Shown one piece after another: positions 1 through 7,368 of a DNA stretch of 13,509 bases (within the stretch, counting starts at the first letter, position 1; each line of letters starts with the position of its first letter). The notes beneath the pieces are model-generated. The model saw only the letters and a program-made list of their open reading frames with translations, searched no databases and was not told the DNA's origin. Source of the DNA: Erysipelothrix sp. UBA3383 (GTDB lineage Bacteria; Bacillota_I; Bacilli_A; Erysipelotrichales; Erysipelotrichaceae); NCBI GenBank assembly GCA_002358955.1, contig DEPV01000123.1, positions 1 through 13,509 on the forward strand. The letters are read 5' to 3'. The position numbers and the translations under genes were made by a program.

Positions 1-11
1 GGAATAATGAT

Positions 12-848
12 ATGAGTATTGCAATTATAACTGATTCATCAGCGGGGATATCTGTAGAAACAGCAAAACAAGAAGGACTTTTCGTAGCACGTATGCCTTT
101 AACAGTAGATGGTAAGGAGTATATGGAAGAGGACAACATTTCACGTTTGGATGTCATTACAGCAATGCGTGAGGGATCAGTAGTACAAACATCTCAACCT
201 CCAGTAGGGCAATTGATTGCTCTTATTGACGAAGTTTTAGAAACCCATGACAGTTGTGTATTTATTCCGATATCATCTAAGTTGAGTGGGACCTATCAAA
301 CAGCGATGTCTTTAGCTCAAGATTATGATGGACGACTGGTAGTTGTTGATGCACTTCAAGTATCAACACCTCTATACCTAACGGCAGTTGAAGCTAAAGC
401 CATGGTTGATAAAGGAATGAGTGCTACAGAAATTAGAGACTTGATTGAATCATCTCAATTTATGGATGCAGCTTTAATTCCAGAAGACATCATCTATCTT
501 AAACGGGGTGGGCGTATTTCCCCTGCAGCAGCAGCGGTAGCAAACCTATTAAAGATTGTACCGGTATTGAATGTAAGCAATGGTGAAATTGATCTTGCGG
601 ATAAAGTAAGAACTCACAAAAAGGCCATTAAACGTGGTATTGAATTAACATTAGAAGACATTAACTTTGAAGAGCACGACATTCTTGTGCTTGATGGTGA
701 TTGCAGTTCTGAGCTGTATGAAAAAACAGTTGCAGAAGTAGCAGCACTTACAGGACAGACAATCATTCAACGTCAAATTTACCCAATCGTACTAGCCCAT
801 ACAGGTCCTGGTACCATTGCAATTGGAATCAGAAAGAAATTAATATAG
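12..848 (+). CDS. DegV family fatty-acid-binding protein (FakB-like)
   Basis: The 278-residue protein has the full length and the motifs of the DegV family: TDSSA at residues 7-11, TSQPP at 60-64, ISSKLSGTYQ at 87-96, YLKRGGRIS at 162-170 and HTGPGTIAIG near 263-272. Characterised DegV proteins (FakB) hold a fatty acid in a buried pocket and present it to the kinase FakA, so that exogenous fatty acids enter phospholipid synthesis as acyl-phosphate; they act in the cytoplasm. No FakA-like (DAK2) gene lies in this window, so the kinase partner must be elsewhere. The start at ATG 12 gives the usual N-terminus directly before the first beta strand; its ribosome binding site is mostly off the left edge, with only GGAA visible. 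The stop is 9 bases before argS, suggesting co-transcription. Family assignment is firm; ligand preference cannot be read from the sequence. Confidence 0.93.
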   Translation: MSIAIITDSSAGISVETAKQEGLFVARMPLTVDGKEYMEEDNISRLDVITAMREGSVVQTSQPPVGQLIALIDEVLETHDSCVFIPISSKLSGTYQTAMSLAQDYDGRLVVVDALQVSTPLYLTAVEAKAMVDKGMSATEIRDLIESSQFMDAALIPEDIIYLKRGGRISPAAAAVANLLKIVPVLNVSNGEIDLADKVRTHKKAIKRGIELTLEDINFEEHDILVLDGDCSSELYEKTVAEVAALTGQTIIQRQIYPIVLAHTGPGTIAIGIRKKLI

Positions 849-857
849 GAGAATATC

Positions 858-2498
858 ATGAGTCTATTAGAAACAACAATCATTAATGATATTGAACAGA
901 TCTTAAAAGATCAGTTTGATTATGTAGCAGAACCGGGACAGGTTATGCTTGAAATCCCAAAGACGGCAGATAATGGGGATTATGCAAGTAATATTGCAAT
1001 GCGTCTTACTAAAGCATTAAAGAAAAACCCACGTGAGATTGCAACAGTGATCACTGAAGGTCTAGAAGGGCATGAGATGCTACTTCGTACCGAAATTGCA
1101 GGACCAGGGTTTATTAACTTCTTTGTGAAGTCTGATAAATTAGCAGAGGTACTGGTAAGAGTACGTGCTGAAGGGGATGCTTTTGGATCTTCAGATGCAG
1201 GACAAGGTAAGAAAATCTTAGTTGAATATGTATCAGCAAACCCAACAGGACAACTGCACGTTGGTCATGCTCGTGGTGCTGCATGGGGAGATGCACTTTT
1301 ACGTGTACTTAACTTTGCAGGTTACAAGGCAGATGGAGAGTTTTATATTAACGATTTAGGAAACCAAATCACAATGTTATCACACTCATTATATGCACGT
1401 TATCAACAAGCTTTAGGTCTTGAAGCTGAACTTCCAGAAGATGGATACCATGCACAAGATATTGTTGATATTGCTCAAGATGTGATTAAACTTGAAGGTG
1501 ATGCATGGCTATCTAAACCTCAAGAAGAATGGGAGCCATACTTCAAGGATTTAGGAATTCGTTTTGAATTAGACCGTATTAAAGCGGATTTAAATACATT
1601 CAAAGTTCGTATGGACAACTGGGTAAGTGAAAAGTCACTTTATGATGAGGGTCGTGTTGTTAAGGGTCTAGAAGGGCTTAAAGCAGCAGGATACACTTAT
1701 GAAGCAGATGGTGCTTTATGGTTTAGATCAACAGACTTTGCTGATGATAAAGACCGTGTGCTGATTAAATCAGATGGATCATACACTTACTTAGTACCTG
1801 ATATTTCATATCACTTATACAAAATGGAACGTGGGTATGATGAACTGATTGACCTATTGGGTGGTGATCACCATGGTTATATCGCACGTATGGATGCTGC
1901 ACTTCAAGCCTTTGGTTATGTGGATGCATTTGAAGTTGATATCATTCAAATGGTTCGTATGATTGAAAACGGTGAAGAAGTCAAGATGTCTAAACGTACG
2001 GGTAATGCGATTGCTCTAACTGAGTTAGTGGATGATATTGGTCTTGATGCGACTCGTTACTTCTTTGTATCGCGTGCCCTTCAAACACCTCTAGACTTTG
2101 ATATGGACCTTGCACGTTCAAGTTCCAATGATAACCCGGTATTCTATGCACAATATGCACATGCTCGTATCTGTTCAATCTTAAAGAGCAGTCCTGAACT
2201 TGAAGCTAAAGATATGTATACATTACTGGATCATCCTAAAGAATTAGAATTAATGAAACTCTTGAATGAATTTCCAACTGTAGTTGCAGATGCAGCGGCA
2301 ACACGCCAAGTTCATAAAGTTCCAAACTACATTCATACACTTGCACAAACATTCCATAGTTTCTATGGTGCTGTTAAAGTAAAAGATGACTCAAACCCAG
2401 AACTGACAACAGAACGTCTACACTTATTGGATGCAACCCGTATTACACTTGCAAATGCTTTAGCACTCATTGCAGTTAATGCACCTGAATCCATGTAA
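858..2498 (+). CDS. argS: Arginyl-tRNA synthetase
   Basis: This class I aminoacyl-tRNA synthetase charges tRNA-Arg using ATP in the cytoplasm. The 546-residue length is typical. The N-terminal Add-1 domain (about residues 5-90) ends in GPGFINFF (82-89). The catalytic domain opens with VEYVSANPTGQLHVGHARG (122-140), in which HVGH at 134-137 is the HIGH signature. KMSKRTGN begins at residue 376, the KMSKS-type loop in the form usual for many ArgRS. The C-terminal DALR anticodon-binding domain begins near 430 with FYAQYAHAR. An AGGAGA ribosome binding site (847-852) overlaps the degV stop, so the two genes are probably one transcript. No intrinsic terminator follows; the next promoter starts 10 bases after the stop. 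The only tRNA-Arg in the window is the ACG isoacceptor about 11 kb downstream. Nothing is anomalous in the gene. Confidence 0.98.
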   Translation: MSLLETTIINDIEQILKDQFDYVAEPGQVMLEIPKTADNGDYASNIAMRLTKALKKNPREIATVITEGLEGHEMLLRTEIAGPGFINFFVKSDKLAEVLVRVRAEGDAFGSSDAGQGKKILVEYVSANPTGQLHVGHARGAAWGDALLRVLNFAGYKADGEFYINDLGNQITMLSHSLYARYQQALGLEAELPEDGYHAQDIVDIAQDVIKLEGDAWLSKPQEEWEPYFKDLGIRFELDRIKADLNTFKVRMDNWVSEKSLYDEGRVVKGLEGLKAAGYTYEADGALWFRSTDFADDKDRVLIKSDGSYTYLVPDISYHLYKMERGYDELIDLLGGDHHGYIARMDAALQAFGYVDAFEVDIIQMVRMIENGEEVKMSKRTGNAIALTELVDDIGLDATRYFFVSRALQTPLDFDMDLARSSSNDNPVFYAQYAHARICSILKSSPELEAKDMYTLLDHPKELELMKLLNEFPTVVADAAATRQVHKVPNYIHTLAQTFHSFYGAVKVKDDSNPELTTERLHLLDATRITLANALALIAVNAPESM

Positions 2499-2508
2499 AT
2501 TATAATGA

Positions 2509-2537
2509 TTGACATCCCTCCTGTACTACTGTATTAT
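2509..2537 (+). promoter_or_regulatory. Consensus sigma-A promoter of the GntR-ABC cassette
   Basis: A perfect -35 TTGACA (2509-2514), a 17-base spacer and a -10 TATTAT (2532-2537) lie directly after argS. Transcription would start near 2544, leaving a leader of only about 18 bases before the ATG at 2562. A promoter this close to consensus suggests it is normally held down by a repressor, presumably the GntR protein it drives. Confidence 0.85.
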
Positions 2538-2558
2538 GTAGATAGTACAAGGAGGGAT
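2514..2558. promoter_or_regulatory. Long inverted repeat over promoter and ribosome binding site (candidate GntR operator)
   Basis: The left arm at 2514-2528 and the right arm at 2543-2558 are complementary over 15 base pairs with a single unpaired A (2550). The core half-sites are TGTACTA (2522-2528) and TAGTACA (2543-2549), and the outer part pairs CCCTCC (2516-2521) with GGAGGG (2551-2556). The -10 box lies in the 14-base loop. GntR-family dimers bind inverted repeats at or near their own promoters, so the core is a strong operator candidate. The outer pairing contains the Shine-Dalgarno sequence, which adds a possible RNA role discussed in the findings. The repeat is seen directly; the assignment to this regulator is inferred from position. 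Confidence 0.75.
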
Positions 2559-2561
2559 TTT

Positions 2562-2924
2562 ATGTCTTTTAAAACAGGGTCGGTAGCAATCTACCGCCAA
2601 TTGATTGAGCACTTTGAATTGGAAATCGCCTCTGGCAGATTAGCTAAAGGCGCGCGTATTGATTCAATTCGCGATTTAGCATTACAATTCAAGGTGAATC
2701 CAAATACGGTGCAAAAAGCACTGTCTGAATTAGAACGTGATGGTCTTATTAATACGGATCGTACCAATGGTAAGTTTGTTGTTGAAGATGAAGCACTGAT
2801 TTCAGAATTGTCAGATCGTCTGGCAAGTAATATGGTTACCAATTTTATTGATAATGCCCATACCTTGGGATTCAGTAAAGAAAAAGCAATTACATTAATT
2901 GAGAAAGAATGGAGTGTGGAGTAA
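2562..2924 (+). CDS. GntR family transcriptional regulator, YtrA-type
   Basis: This 120-residue protein is a winged helix-turn-helix regulator with almost no effector domain, the architecture of the YtrA subfamily. The DNA-binding part covers about residues 8-75: the amphipathic start with YRQLIEHFE, then SIRDLALQFKVNPNTVQKAL (35-54), then the wing ending at NGKFVV (69-74). The remaining 45 residues are helical and probably dimerise. I chose ATG 2562 because it follows a strong GGAGGG site (2551-2556) at good spacing and because the frame's earlier ATG at 2505 lies upstream of the -35 box and so cannot be on the transcript from this promoter. The stop codon (2922-2924) abuts the ATG of the ABC ATPase, so regulator and transporter are one operon. 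YtrA-type regulators usually repress the adjacent ABC transporter and respond to envelope stress or toxic peptides; the inducer here is unknown. Confidence 0.92.
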   Translation: MSFKTGSVAIYRQLIEHFELEIASGRLAKGARIDSIRDLALQFKVNPNTVQKALSELERDGLINTDRTNGKFVVEDEALISELSDRLASNMVTNFIDNAHTLGFSKEKAITLIEKEWSVE

Positions 2925-3626
2925 ATGGATAAAAATTATTTAGAGATACAAAATTTAACCAAGTTTTATGGAAAATTCCCGGTCATTCAAGATATTAACC
3001 TATCCCTTGATAAGGGTAAAATTATAGGTCTTTGTGGGGAGAACGGTGCTGGTAAAACAACAATCATCAAAATGATTGTTGGACTGTTGAAAGATTACAA
3101 GGGGAGTATTAAGGTCAATGGAAATCCAATTGGACTTGAAACAAAAGCTAAAATTTCATACCAACCCGACCGCTTAACCTTACCTAAAACATTAACGGGT
3201 AAGAAAGCTGCAATGCAGTACAGTGATTTTTATGAGGATTTTGATCCTCGTACCTTAGAAGAGTTATTCGTCAAATTGAAATTAGATGGTGATATGCCCA
3301 TCAGTAAAATGTCAAAAGGAATGGTTGAGAAGTTCCAATTGGCACTAACGCTATCACGTAAGGCTGATATTTATATTTTTGATGAGCCCATTGCAGGGGT
3401 TGACCCAGCATCACGTGATTCTATTATTGAAACAATTTTAGGACATTATGCACAAAATTCATTATTGATTATTTCAACACACTTGATTCAAGATATAGAA
3501 TCTGTATTGGATGAAGTGATCTTTGTTAAGGCGGGGAAAGTTTTGTTACACCGTAACTGTGATGATCTTCGTGAAGAAAAAAATCAAAGCATTGACGAGA
3601 TTTTTAGAGAGGTGTACAAATGGTAA
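2925..3626 (+). CDS. ABC transporter ATP-binding protein (YtrB-like)
   Basis: The 233-residue nucleotide-binding subunit powers the membrane protein encoded next. Walker A is GENGAGKTT (38-46), the Q-loop glutamine is Q80 in SYQPDR, Walker B is IYIFDEP (149-155) followed by the D-loop GVDPASR, and the switch histidine is H186 in ISTH. The signature loop reads MSKGM (129-133) in place of LSGGQ, so the second glycine of the motif is kept but the first is lysine; this variant is common among ATPases linked to GntR regulators and ABC-2 permeases. The short length and lack of a C-terminal regulatory domain also fit an exporter. The gene begins directly after the regulator stop, with GGAG motifs in 2911-2921 as ribosome binding site, and overlaps the next gene by 7 bases. 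The substrate is unknown; related cassettes export peptides or respond to cell-wall antibiotics. Confidence 0.93.
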   Translation: MDKNYLEIQNLTKFYGKFPVIQDINLSLDKGKIIGLCGENGAGKTTIIKMIVGLLKDYKGSIKVNGNPIGLETKAKISYQPDRLTLPKTLTGKKAAMQYSDFYEDFDPRTLEELFVKLKLDGDMPISKMSKGMVEKFQLALTLSRKADIYIFDEPIAGVDPASRDSIIETILGHYAQNSLLIISTHLIQDIESVLDEVIFVKAGKVLLHRNCDDLREEKNQSIDEIFREVYKW

Positions 3627-4390
3627 TCAAACTCATTAAACGTGAATTTAAAGATTCTAAACGTTACTACGGACCAACTCAAATTGCGATTATAGGAATG
3701 TTCGTACTGCTTGGTATGAGCTTAACTACTGTAGGTAATACGATTGGACCGATTATTTCAGGAATTGCAATTTTAGGGTTTCTAGGCTTGTTCTTTGGAG
3801 CTTTAGTGGTTTCATTACTCGCGAATATTTATATTCTTTACACTAGTATTTATGGGGATCGTGGTTATGACTTATTTGTCATGCCGGTATCACCATTTCA
3901 AATCATCCTTGCAAAAATGCTAACTATAGCACTATGGACCCTGATCAGTGCGGCAAGTACGGTATTGGGATTCTTTATCTTTGCTACTATTGTTGGATCA
4001 CTATCAGATTTATGGCAAGGATTCCAAATCATCATGGATAACTTTTATTTCATCGTTGGTGATATTGATTTTGCTTATCTAGGCTTAATTCTAGCTTCAC
4101 TTGCAGTATCTGCAATCTTATCTTCAGCATTGATTCTATTTGCTGGAGCTGTTGCAAACTCCTCTAAAGTTCAAAAAAATAGAGGCGTTGTTGCTGTAAT
4201 AGTTTATTTTGTGATTAACTATACCTTAAACATCATAACTTCTTTAGCATCTATAGGAAGTGATCCTTTCTTTCTTGAAACGATGGATACATCAACGATG
4301 ATGGCTGCTATCGGATTTGATTTAGCCATTGCAGGGCTTCTCATCTATGGGGTTATCTGGATCTGGAACAACAAACTTGAAATTCTATAA
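3620..4390 (+). CDS. ABC-2 type transporter membrane subunit
   Basis: This 256-residue hydrophobic protein is the membrane partner of the preceding ATPase. Hydrophobic segments lie around residues 21-36, 43-75 (long enough for one or two spans), 100-127, 151-181, 187-210 and 230-250, consistent with a six-span ABC-2 type permease. The cytoplasmic segment GDRGYDLFVMPVS (79-91) before the third span resembles the coupling region of this class. The gene overlaps the ATPase gene by 7 bases in another frame, with GAGAGGTG (about 3606-3613) as ribosome binding site, so the two are translationally coupled. A terminator follows at once, making this the last gene of the cassette. There is no signal peptide or large extracellular domain. 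I do not recognise a closer family, and direction of transport (export likely) is inferred from the GntR/ABC-2 context. Confidence 0.85.
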   Translation: MVIKLIKREFKDSKRYYGPTQIAIIGMFVLLGMSLTTVGNTIGPIISGIAILGFLGLFFGALVVSLLANIYILYTSIYGDRGYDLFVMPVSPFQIILAKMLTIALWTLISAASTVLGFFIFATIVGSLSDLWQGFQIIMDNFYFIVGDIDFAYLGLILASLAVSAILSSALILFAGAVANSSKVQKNRGVVAVIVYFVINYTLNIITSLASIGSDPFFLETMDTSTMMAAIGFDLAIAGLLIYGVIWIWNNKLEIL

Positions 4391-4412
4391 AACTTCCTTC
4401 GGGAAGTTTTTT
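4389..4412 (+). terminator. Intrinsic terminator after the ABC cassette
   Basis: AACTTCC (4391-4397), a TTCG tetraloop and GGAAGTT (4402-4408) form a stable hairpin extended by A-T pairs and followed by a T run to 4412. It starts at the stop codon of the permease gene and closes the GntR-ABC operon. Confidence 0.92.
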
Positions 4413-4474
4413 CTTAGTCAAAGATGCATCACAATATGTAAAAAAATGTTTATTAAACTATCTGAGGGCGATTA

Positions 4475-4483
4475 TGGTAAAAT
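4475..4483 (+). promoter_or_regulatory. Extended -10 promoter for the LCP unit
   Basis: TG-G-TAAAAT gives an extended -10 element with its hexamer at 4478-4483. No good -35 hexamer is seen at 16-18 bases upstream, which extended -10 promoters can tolerate. It lies between the previous terminator and the AGAGGAA ribosome binding site before 4510, where a promoter is needed. Confidence 0.55.
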
Positions 4484-4509
4484 GGTACTTGTAAAGTAGA
4501 GGAACTATA

Positions 4510-5139
4510 ATGAGTACAAAGAAACGATTTACGACAAGCTTTGCTCTGATCCTAATGCTTCTGATTGTTGCAGTAGGATCTTATCAAATACTAAAAATTA
4601 ACGCTAAAAACAATAAAATTGATGATGTGGGGTTTAAATCCAATAACAGTTACTATGCTCTTAGGGGTAATGCGACAGAGTATCAAGTAGAACTTAATGA
4701 TGCATTGAATGATGCAATTGAAAAGAAAGATACACAACGTACCGCTCAATTAGTGGGTGAGAGTTTTATTGCTGACTTTTTTACATGGACCAACAAGATA
4801 CGATTGAATGATGTGGGTGGATTGCAATTTGTTCGACAAGACATTCGATCAAACTTTTCTCATGCTGCTCAAGATGGCATTTACAATGATATGTATACTT
4901 ACCTTAGCGAGGGTAAAATTAAGGATACATTGGAAGTTATCGACACTCAATCAACGGTGAAAAGCAGTCGTTTTACCATTGATGAGGAAATCTATGATGC
5001 TTATCAGGTGAGTGTTCAGTGGACTTACCAAGAATCTGATGTGATGAATACTGCAGTGTATCAAAGCCGTGCCATTTTAAGCCTGGTTGCTGATGAAGAT
5101 GGGCTGTACTCGATTGTTGAGGTGAGTTTAAATGAATAG
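4510..5139 (+). CDS. Single-span extracytoplasmic protein of unknown function, coupled to the LCP gene
   Basis: I do not recognise this 209-residue protein. It has a short basic N-terminus (KKR), one hydrophobic segment at about residues 9-28, and no cysteine in lipobox position, so it is likely a membrane-anchored protein with its body outside the cell. The rest is polar: a predicted helical start (about 50-75, with ELNDALNDAIEKKDTQRTAQLV), then alternating aromatic-rich segments (IADFFTWTNKI, YQVSVQWTYQ, SIVEVSLNE). A helix-rich start followed by strands suggests an NTF2-like or similar small alpha-beta fold, but this is only an impression. The ATG follows AGAGGAA at a good distance. Its last 8 bases overlap the start of the LCP gene (ATG at 5132), and that gene's ribosome binding site (GAGGTGAG) lies inside this one, so the two proteins are made together and probably act together at the cell envelope. 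Confidence 0.85.
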   Translation: MSTKKRFTTSFALILMLLIVAVGSYQILKINAKNNKIDDVGFKSNNSYYALRGNATEYQVELNDALNDAIEKKDTQRTAQLVGESFIADFFTWTNKIRLNDVGGLQFVRQDIRSNFSHAAQDGIYNDMYTYLSEGKIKDTLEVIDTQSTVKSSRFTIDEEIYDAYQVSVQWTYQESDVMNTAVYQSRAILSLVADEDGLYSIVEVSLNE

Positions 5140-7231
5140 AAAACCAAAAAGAAGTTCACAAGTATATAATAATATTCTGTATGGAGCGCTTTTAGCACTG
5201 GGTGTTACTTCAACGTTTACTTATATTTTATTATTTATTGGTAAATTCTCAAACATTGAACCCAGCATTTTTATGCGTATTATCTTAATTATTGTTCTAG
5301 TACTCCTTATTTATATTCTGCTCTTTTTAATTGGATTTAGTAAATCTAAGCCTAAGGTTCGTAAAGTCTTCTTTAATCTGGGTTTTGTATTACTGATTTT
5401 TGGAATTGTAGGAAGTTTTTATACTTTTCGTGCCAATCGTTCTTTAAACCGTTTAATCCAAGTTGATTCCTATGAGACTGTAGAATATTCTGTCATTGGT
5501 TTTAATGAAACGGATACAACTGATAATATGGATAATGGAACCATGGGTTTTATTGAACATGATGAAGAATTTGATACCATCATGCAAGATGCAGTGCGTC
5601 CTTACTCACGTGTTGTAGAGTACCTTGAATATAAAGATTACCATTCCATGTTGGATGCAGCACTTAGGGGTGACATTCAATATGCACTGGTACCTAAAGA
5701 TTACTCACGACTGGATGAGAGTTTCTCAGATATGAATCTTGAGAAGATGCCTTTAGAAAATGCGCATACCTTATTTACTTTCTCCACAAAAATCGATGAT
5801 GATTTTGTGGATGTCGAGGTTCTTCAAGATCCATTCTCAGTCTTGATACTGGGTAATAACGGGGGACTATCAGACTCTATTATTGTTGCTACAATTAATC
5901 CTCAAACTTTAAATGTTACAATGACATCGCTTGCTCGGGATACTTATATTCCAATTGCATGTTATCCGAACAAAACTCGCGATAAATTAAACCATGCGCG
6001 AGCTAAGGGACGTCAATGTCTTGAAGATACGGTAGAAGATTATTTGGGCTTTGAAATTGATTTCTATTTTGAGACCGACTTTTATGCCTTACAGAAAATC
6101 GTTGATGCACTTGGTGGTTTAGAACTTGAGTCGCCAGTCGAATTTTGGGGTTCTTTACCCCAAGAGAATAACGTTGATGTTTACGACGAAATCTTCATTC
6201 CTGAAGGAAGAACAAAAATGAATGGGAAACAGGTAGTTACCTTTGCCCGTGAGCGTAAACACATGCCGCGTGGTGATTTTGACCGTCAAATGAACCAACA
6301 GTACGTCATTTCTGAATTGGCAAGTGCTATTATCAAAGAGCGTAATCCGGAAAAACTGGTTTCTTCATTAGAGGGAGCAAGTCAAAACATTCGTACCAAC
6401 TTATCGATTGATACCATTACTAAACTACTTGGTTTTGCAATTCAACAAATCGATGTATCACAACTGGATGCTTTGGGTACATTCCGTATTGAACAATCAC
6501 AGATCTTAGGAACAACTCCGATGATTAATGGAATGTCTGTAATCGTACCTTATAAGAATGAATTGAAAGCTGCACAAGATCTCATCAAAGAGAATATGCA
6601 AACAGAACCAACATTAAATAATATTCGAGAATTTACTTATAATATTAATGAGCCTTATAAAACAGCAACCCAAAAACGCAGTCCTTGGGGTGACCAAGCA
6701 GGAGGTACTATTGATATTGGTAATGTACAGACTCAAAAACCAGTACCAACACCGCAGGAAAAACCTTCTAATCAACCTGCTGATTTAATTCTCGTACCTG
6801 ATTTTACCAATCCTAAAACACATACAAAAAATGATCTGGAGCAATGGGCTAAGAATAATGGGATTACATTGAATGTAAAGACTATTTCTACAGAGAAAGA
6901 TGGCAATCCATTATTCTATAGTGATAATCAAATTATCAACCAGGCTTACGCTGGTGAAAAAGTCAGCCTTGCACTCTTAAAAGAAAAAGGACTGAATGTT
7001 ACCTTTGCGAAACAACCCGAGCAGCCAGTCACTAAACCTGAAGTCCCTGAGACAAAACCAACTGTACCAGAGACGACACCTGCAGAAACTCCTGAAACAC
7101 CTAAAGATCCTTCTACTGAAGGGCAACCTGGTAATGATGCTAATGGCGGTGATGACCAAGGCGAGGGTGATAAAACCTCAGGTAACGAAGATGGAACTAA
7201 AAATCCTGGTAATGCAAATAATAAAGAATAA
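5132..7231 (+). CDS. LytR-CpsA-Psr (LCP) family cell-wall glycopolymer transferase with PASTA-like segment
   Basis: LCP enzymes transfer lipid-linked teichoic acids or capsule to peptidoglycan on the outer face of the membrane. This 699-residue protein has three hydrophobic spans (about 14-38, 47-69, 80-97), an extracellular accessory region (about 105-230) and then the LCP catalytic domain (about 235-400). Visible conserved residues include D248 (SDSIIVA), R269 (SLARDTY), and the arginine pair R373/R375 (FARERK), followed by GDFDRQMNQQ (381-390). Three spans plus an accessory domain resemble streptococcal Cps2A. After the LCP core, residues 551-626 begin with LVPDFTN and end with LNVTFAK, looking like one divergent PASTA domain. 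The tail (628-699) is rich in P, E and T and then G, N and D, and is probably a flexible wall-spanning segment. Two cysteines, C277 and C296, sit in the extracellular catalytic domain. A terminator follows. The polymer transferred is not known. Confidence 0.92.
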   Translation: MNRKPKRSSQVYNNILYGALLALGVTSTFTYILLFIGKFSNIEPSIFMRIILIIVLVLLIYILLFLIGFSKSKPKVRKVFFNLGFVLLIFGIVGSFYTFRANRSLNRLIQVDSYETVEYSVIGFNETDTTDNMDNGTMGFIEHDEEFDTIMQDAVRPYSRVVEYLEYKDYHSMLDAALRGDIQYALVPKDYSRLDESFSDMNLEKMPLENAHTLFTFSTKIDDDFVDVEVLQDPFSVLILGNNGGLSDSIIVATINPQTLNVTMTSLARDTYIPIACYPNKTRDKLNHARAKGRQCLEDTVEDYLGFEIDFYFETDFYALQKIVDALGGLELESPVEFWGSLPQENNVDVYDEIFIPEGRTKMNGKQVVTFARERKHMPRGDFDRQMNQQYVISELASAIIKERNPEKLVSSLEGASQNIRTNLSIDTITKLLGFAIQQIDVSQLDALGTFRIEQSQILGTTPMINGMSVIVPYKNELKAAQDLIKENMQTEPTLNNIREFTYNINEPYKTATQKRSPWGDQAGGTIDIGNVQTQKPVPTPQEKPSNQPADLILVPDFTNPKTHTKNDLEQWAKNNGITLNVKTISTEKDGNPLFYSDNQIINQAYAGEKVSLALLKEKGLNVTFAKQPEQPVTKPEVPETKPTVPETTPAETPETPKDPSTEGQPGNDANGGDDQGEGDKTSGNEDGTKNPGNANNKE

Positions 7232-7272
7232 AGTTTAAGTTAAATGCCAAATGTTTTAACCAATTTTGAAAG

Positions 7273-7297
7273 GATGCCTGGAAGGGCATCTTTTTCT
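7273..7297 (+). terminator. Intrinsic terminator after the LCP gene
   Basis: GATGCC (7273-7278) pairs with GGCATC (7285-7290) across a TGGAAG loop, preceded by A residues and followed by TTTTTCTTT. It closes the 4510-7231 operon. Confidence 0.88.
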
Positions 7298-7306
7298 TTG
7301 AGCGTA

Positions 7307-7339
7307 TTGACTTGTTATTTAACATAATTCTTGTATTAT
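7307..7339 (+). promoter_or_regulatory. Probable promoter of the lipid kinase gene
   Basis: A -10 TATTAT lies at 7334-7339. Two overlapping -35 candidates exist: TTGACT at 7307-7312, a better hexamer but with a 21-base spacer, and TTGTTA at 7312-7317 with a 16-base spacer. The second geometry is the more likely. It sits between the preceding terminator and the GGTGGGA ribosome binding site at about 7358-7364. Confidence 0.6.
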
Positions 7340-7368
7340 AAACTAAGTAAAGGGAATGTGGTGGGAAT

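Noticed and set aside
2505..2561. In-frame upstream ATG that would lengthen the GntR protein by 19 residues
   Set aside because: It lies before the -35 box and has no ribosome binding site; the ATG at 2562 follows GGAGGG and starts the protein at the usual point of the winged-helix domain.
6996..7238. An 80-codon open frame over the 3' part of the LCP gene
   Set aside because: It is a shifted reading of the low-complexity proline/glycine-rich tail, has no credible ribosome binding site, and its protein is K/L/N-rich without a domain.
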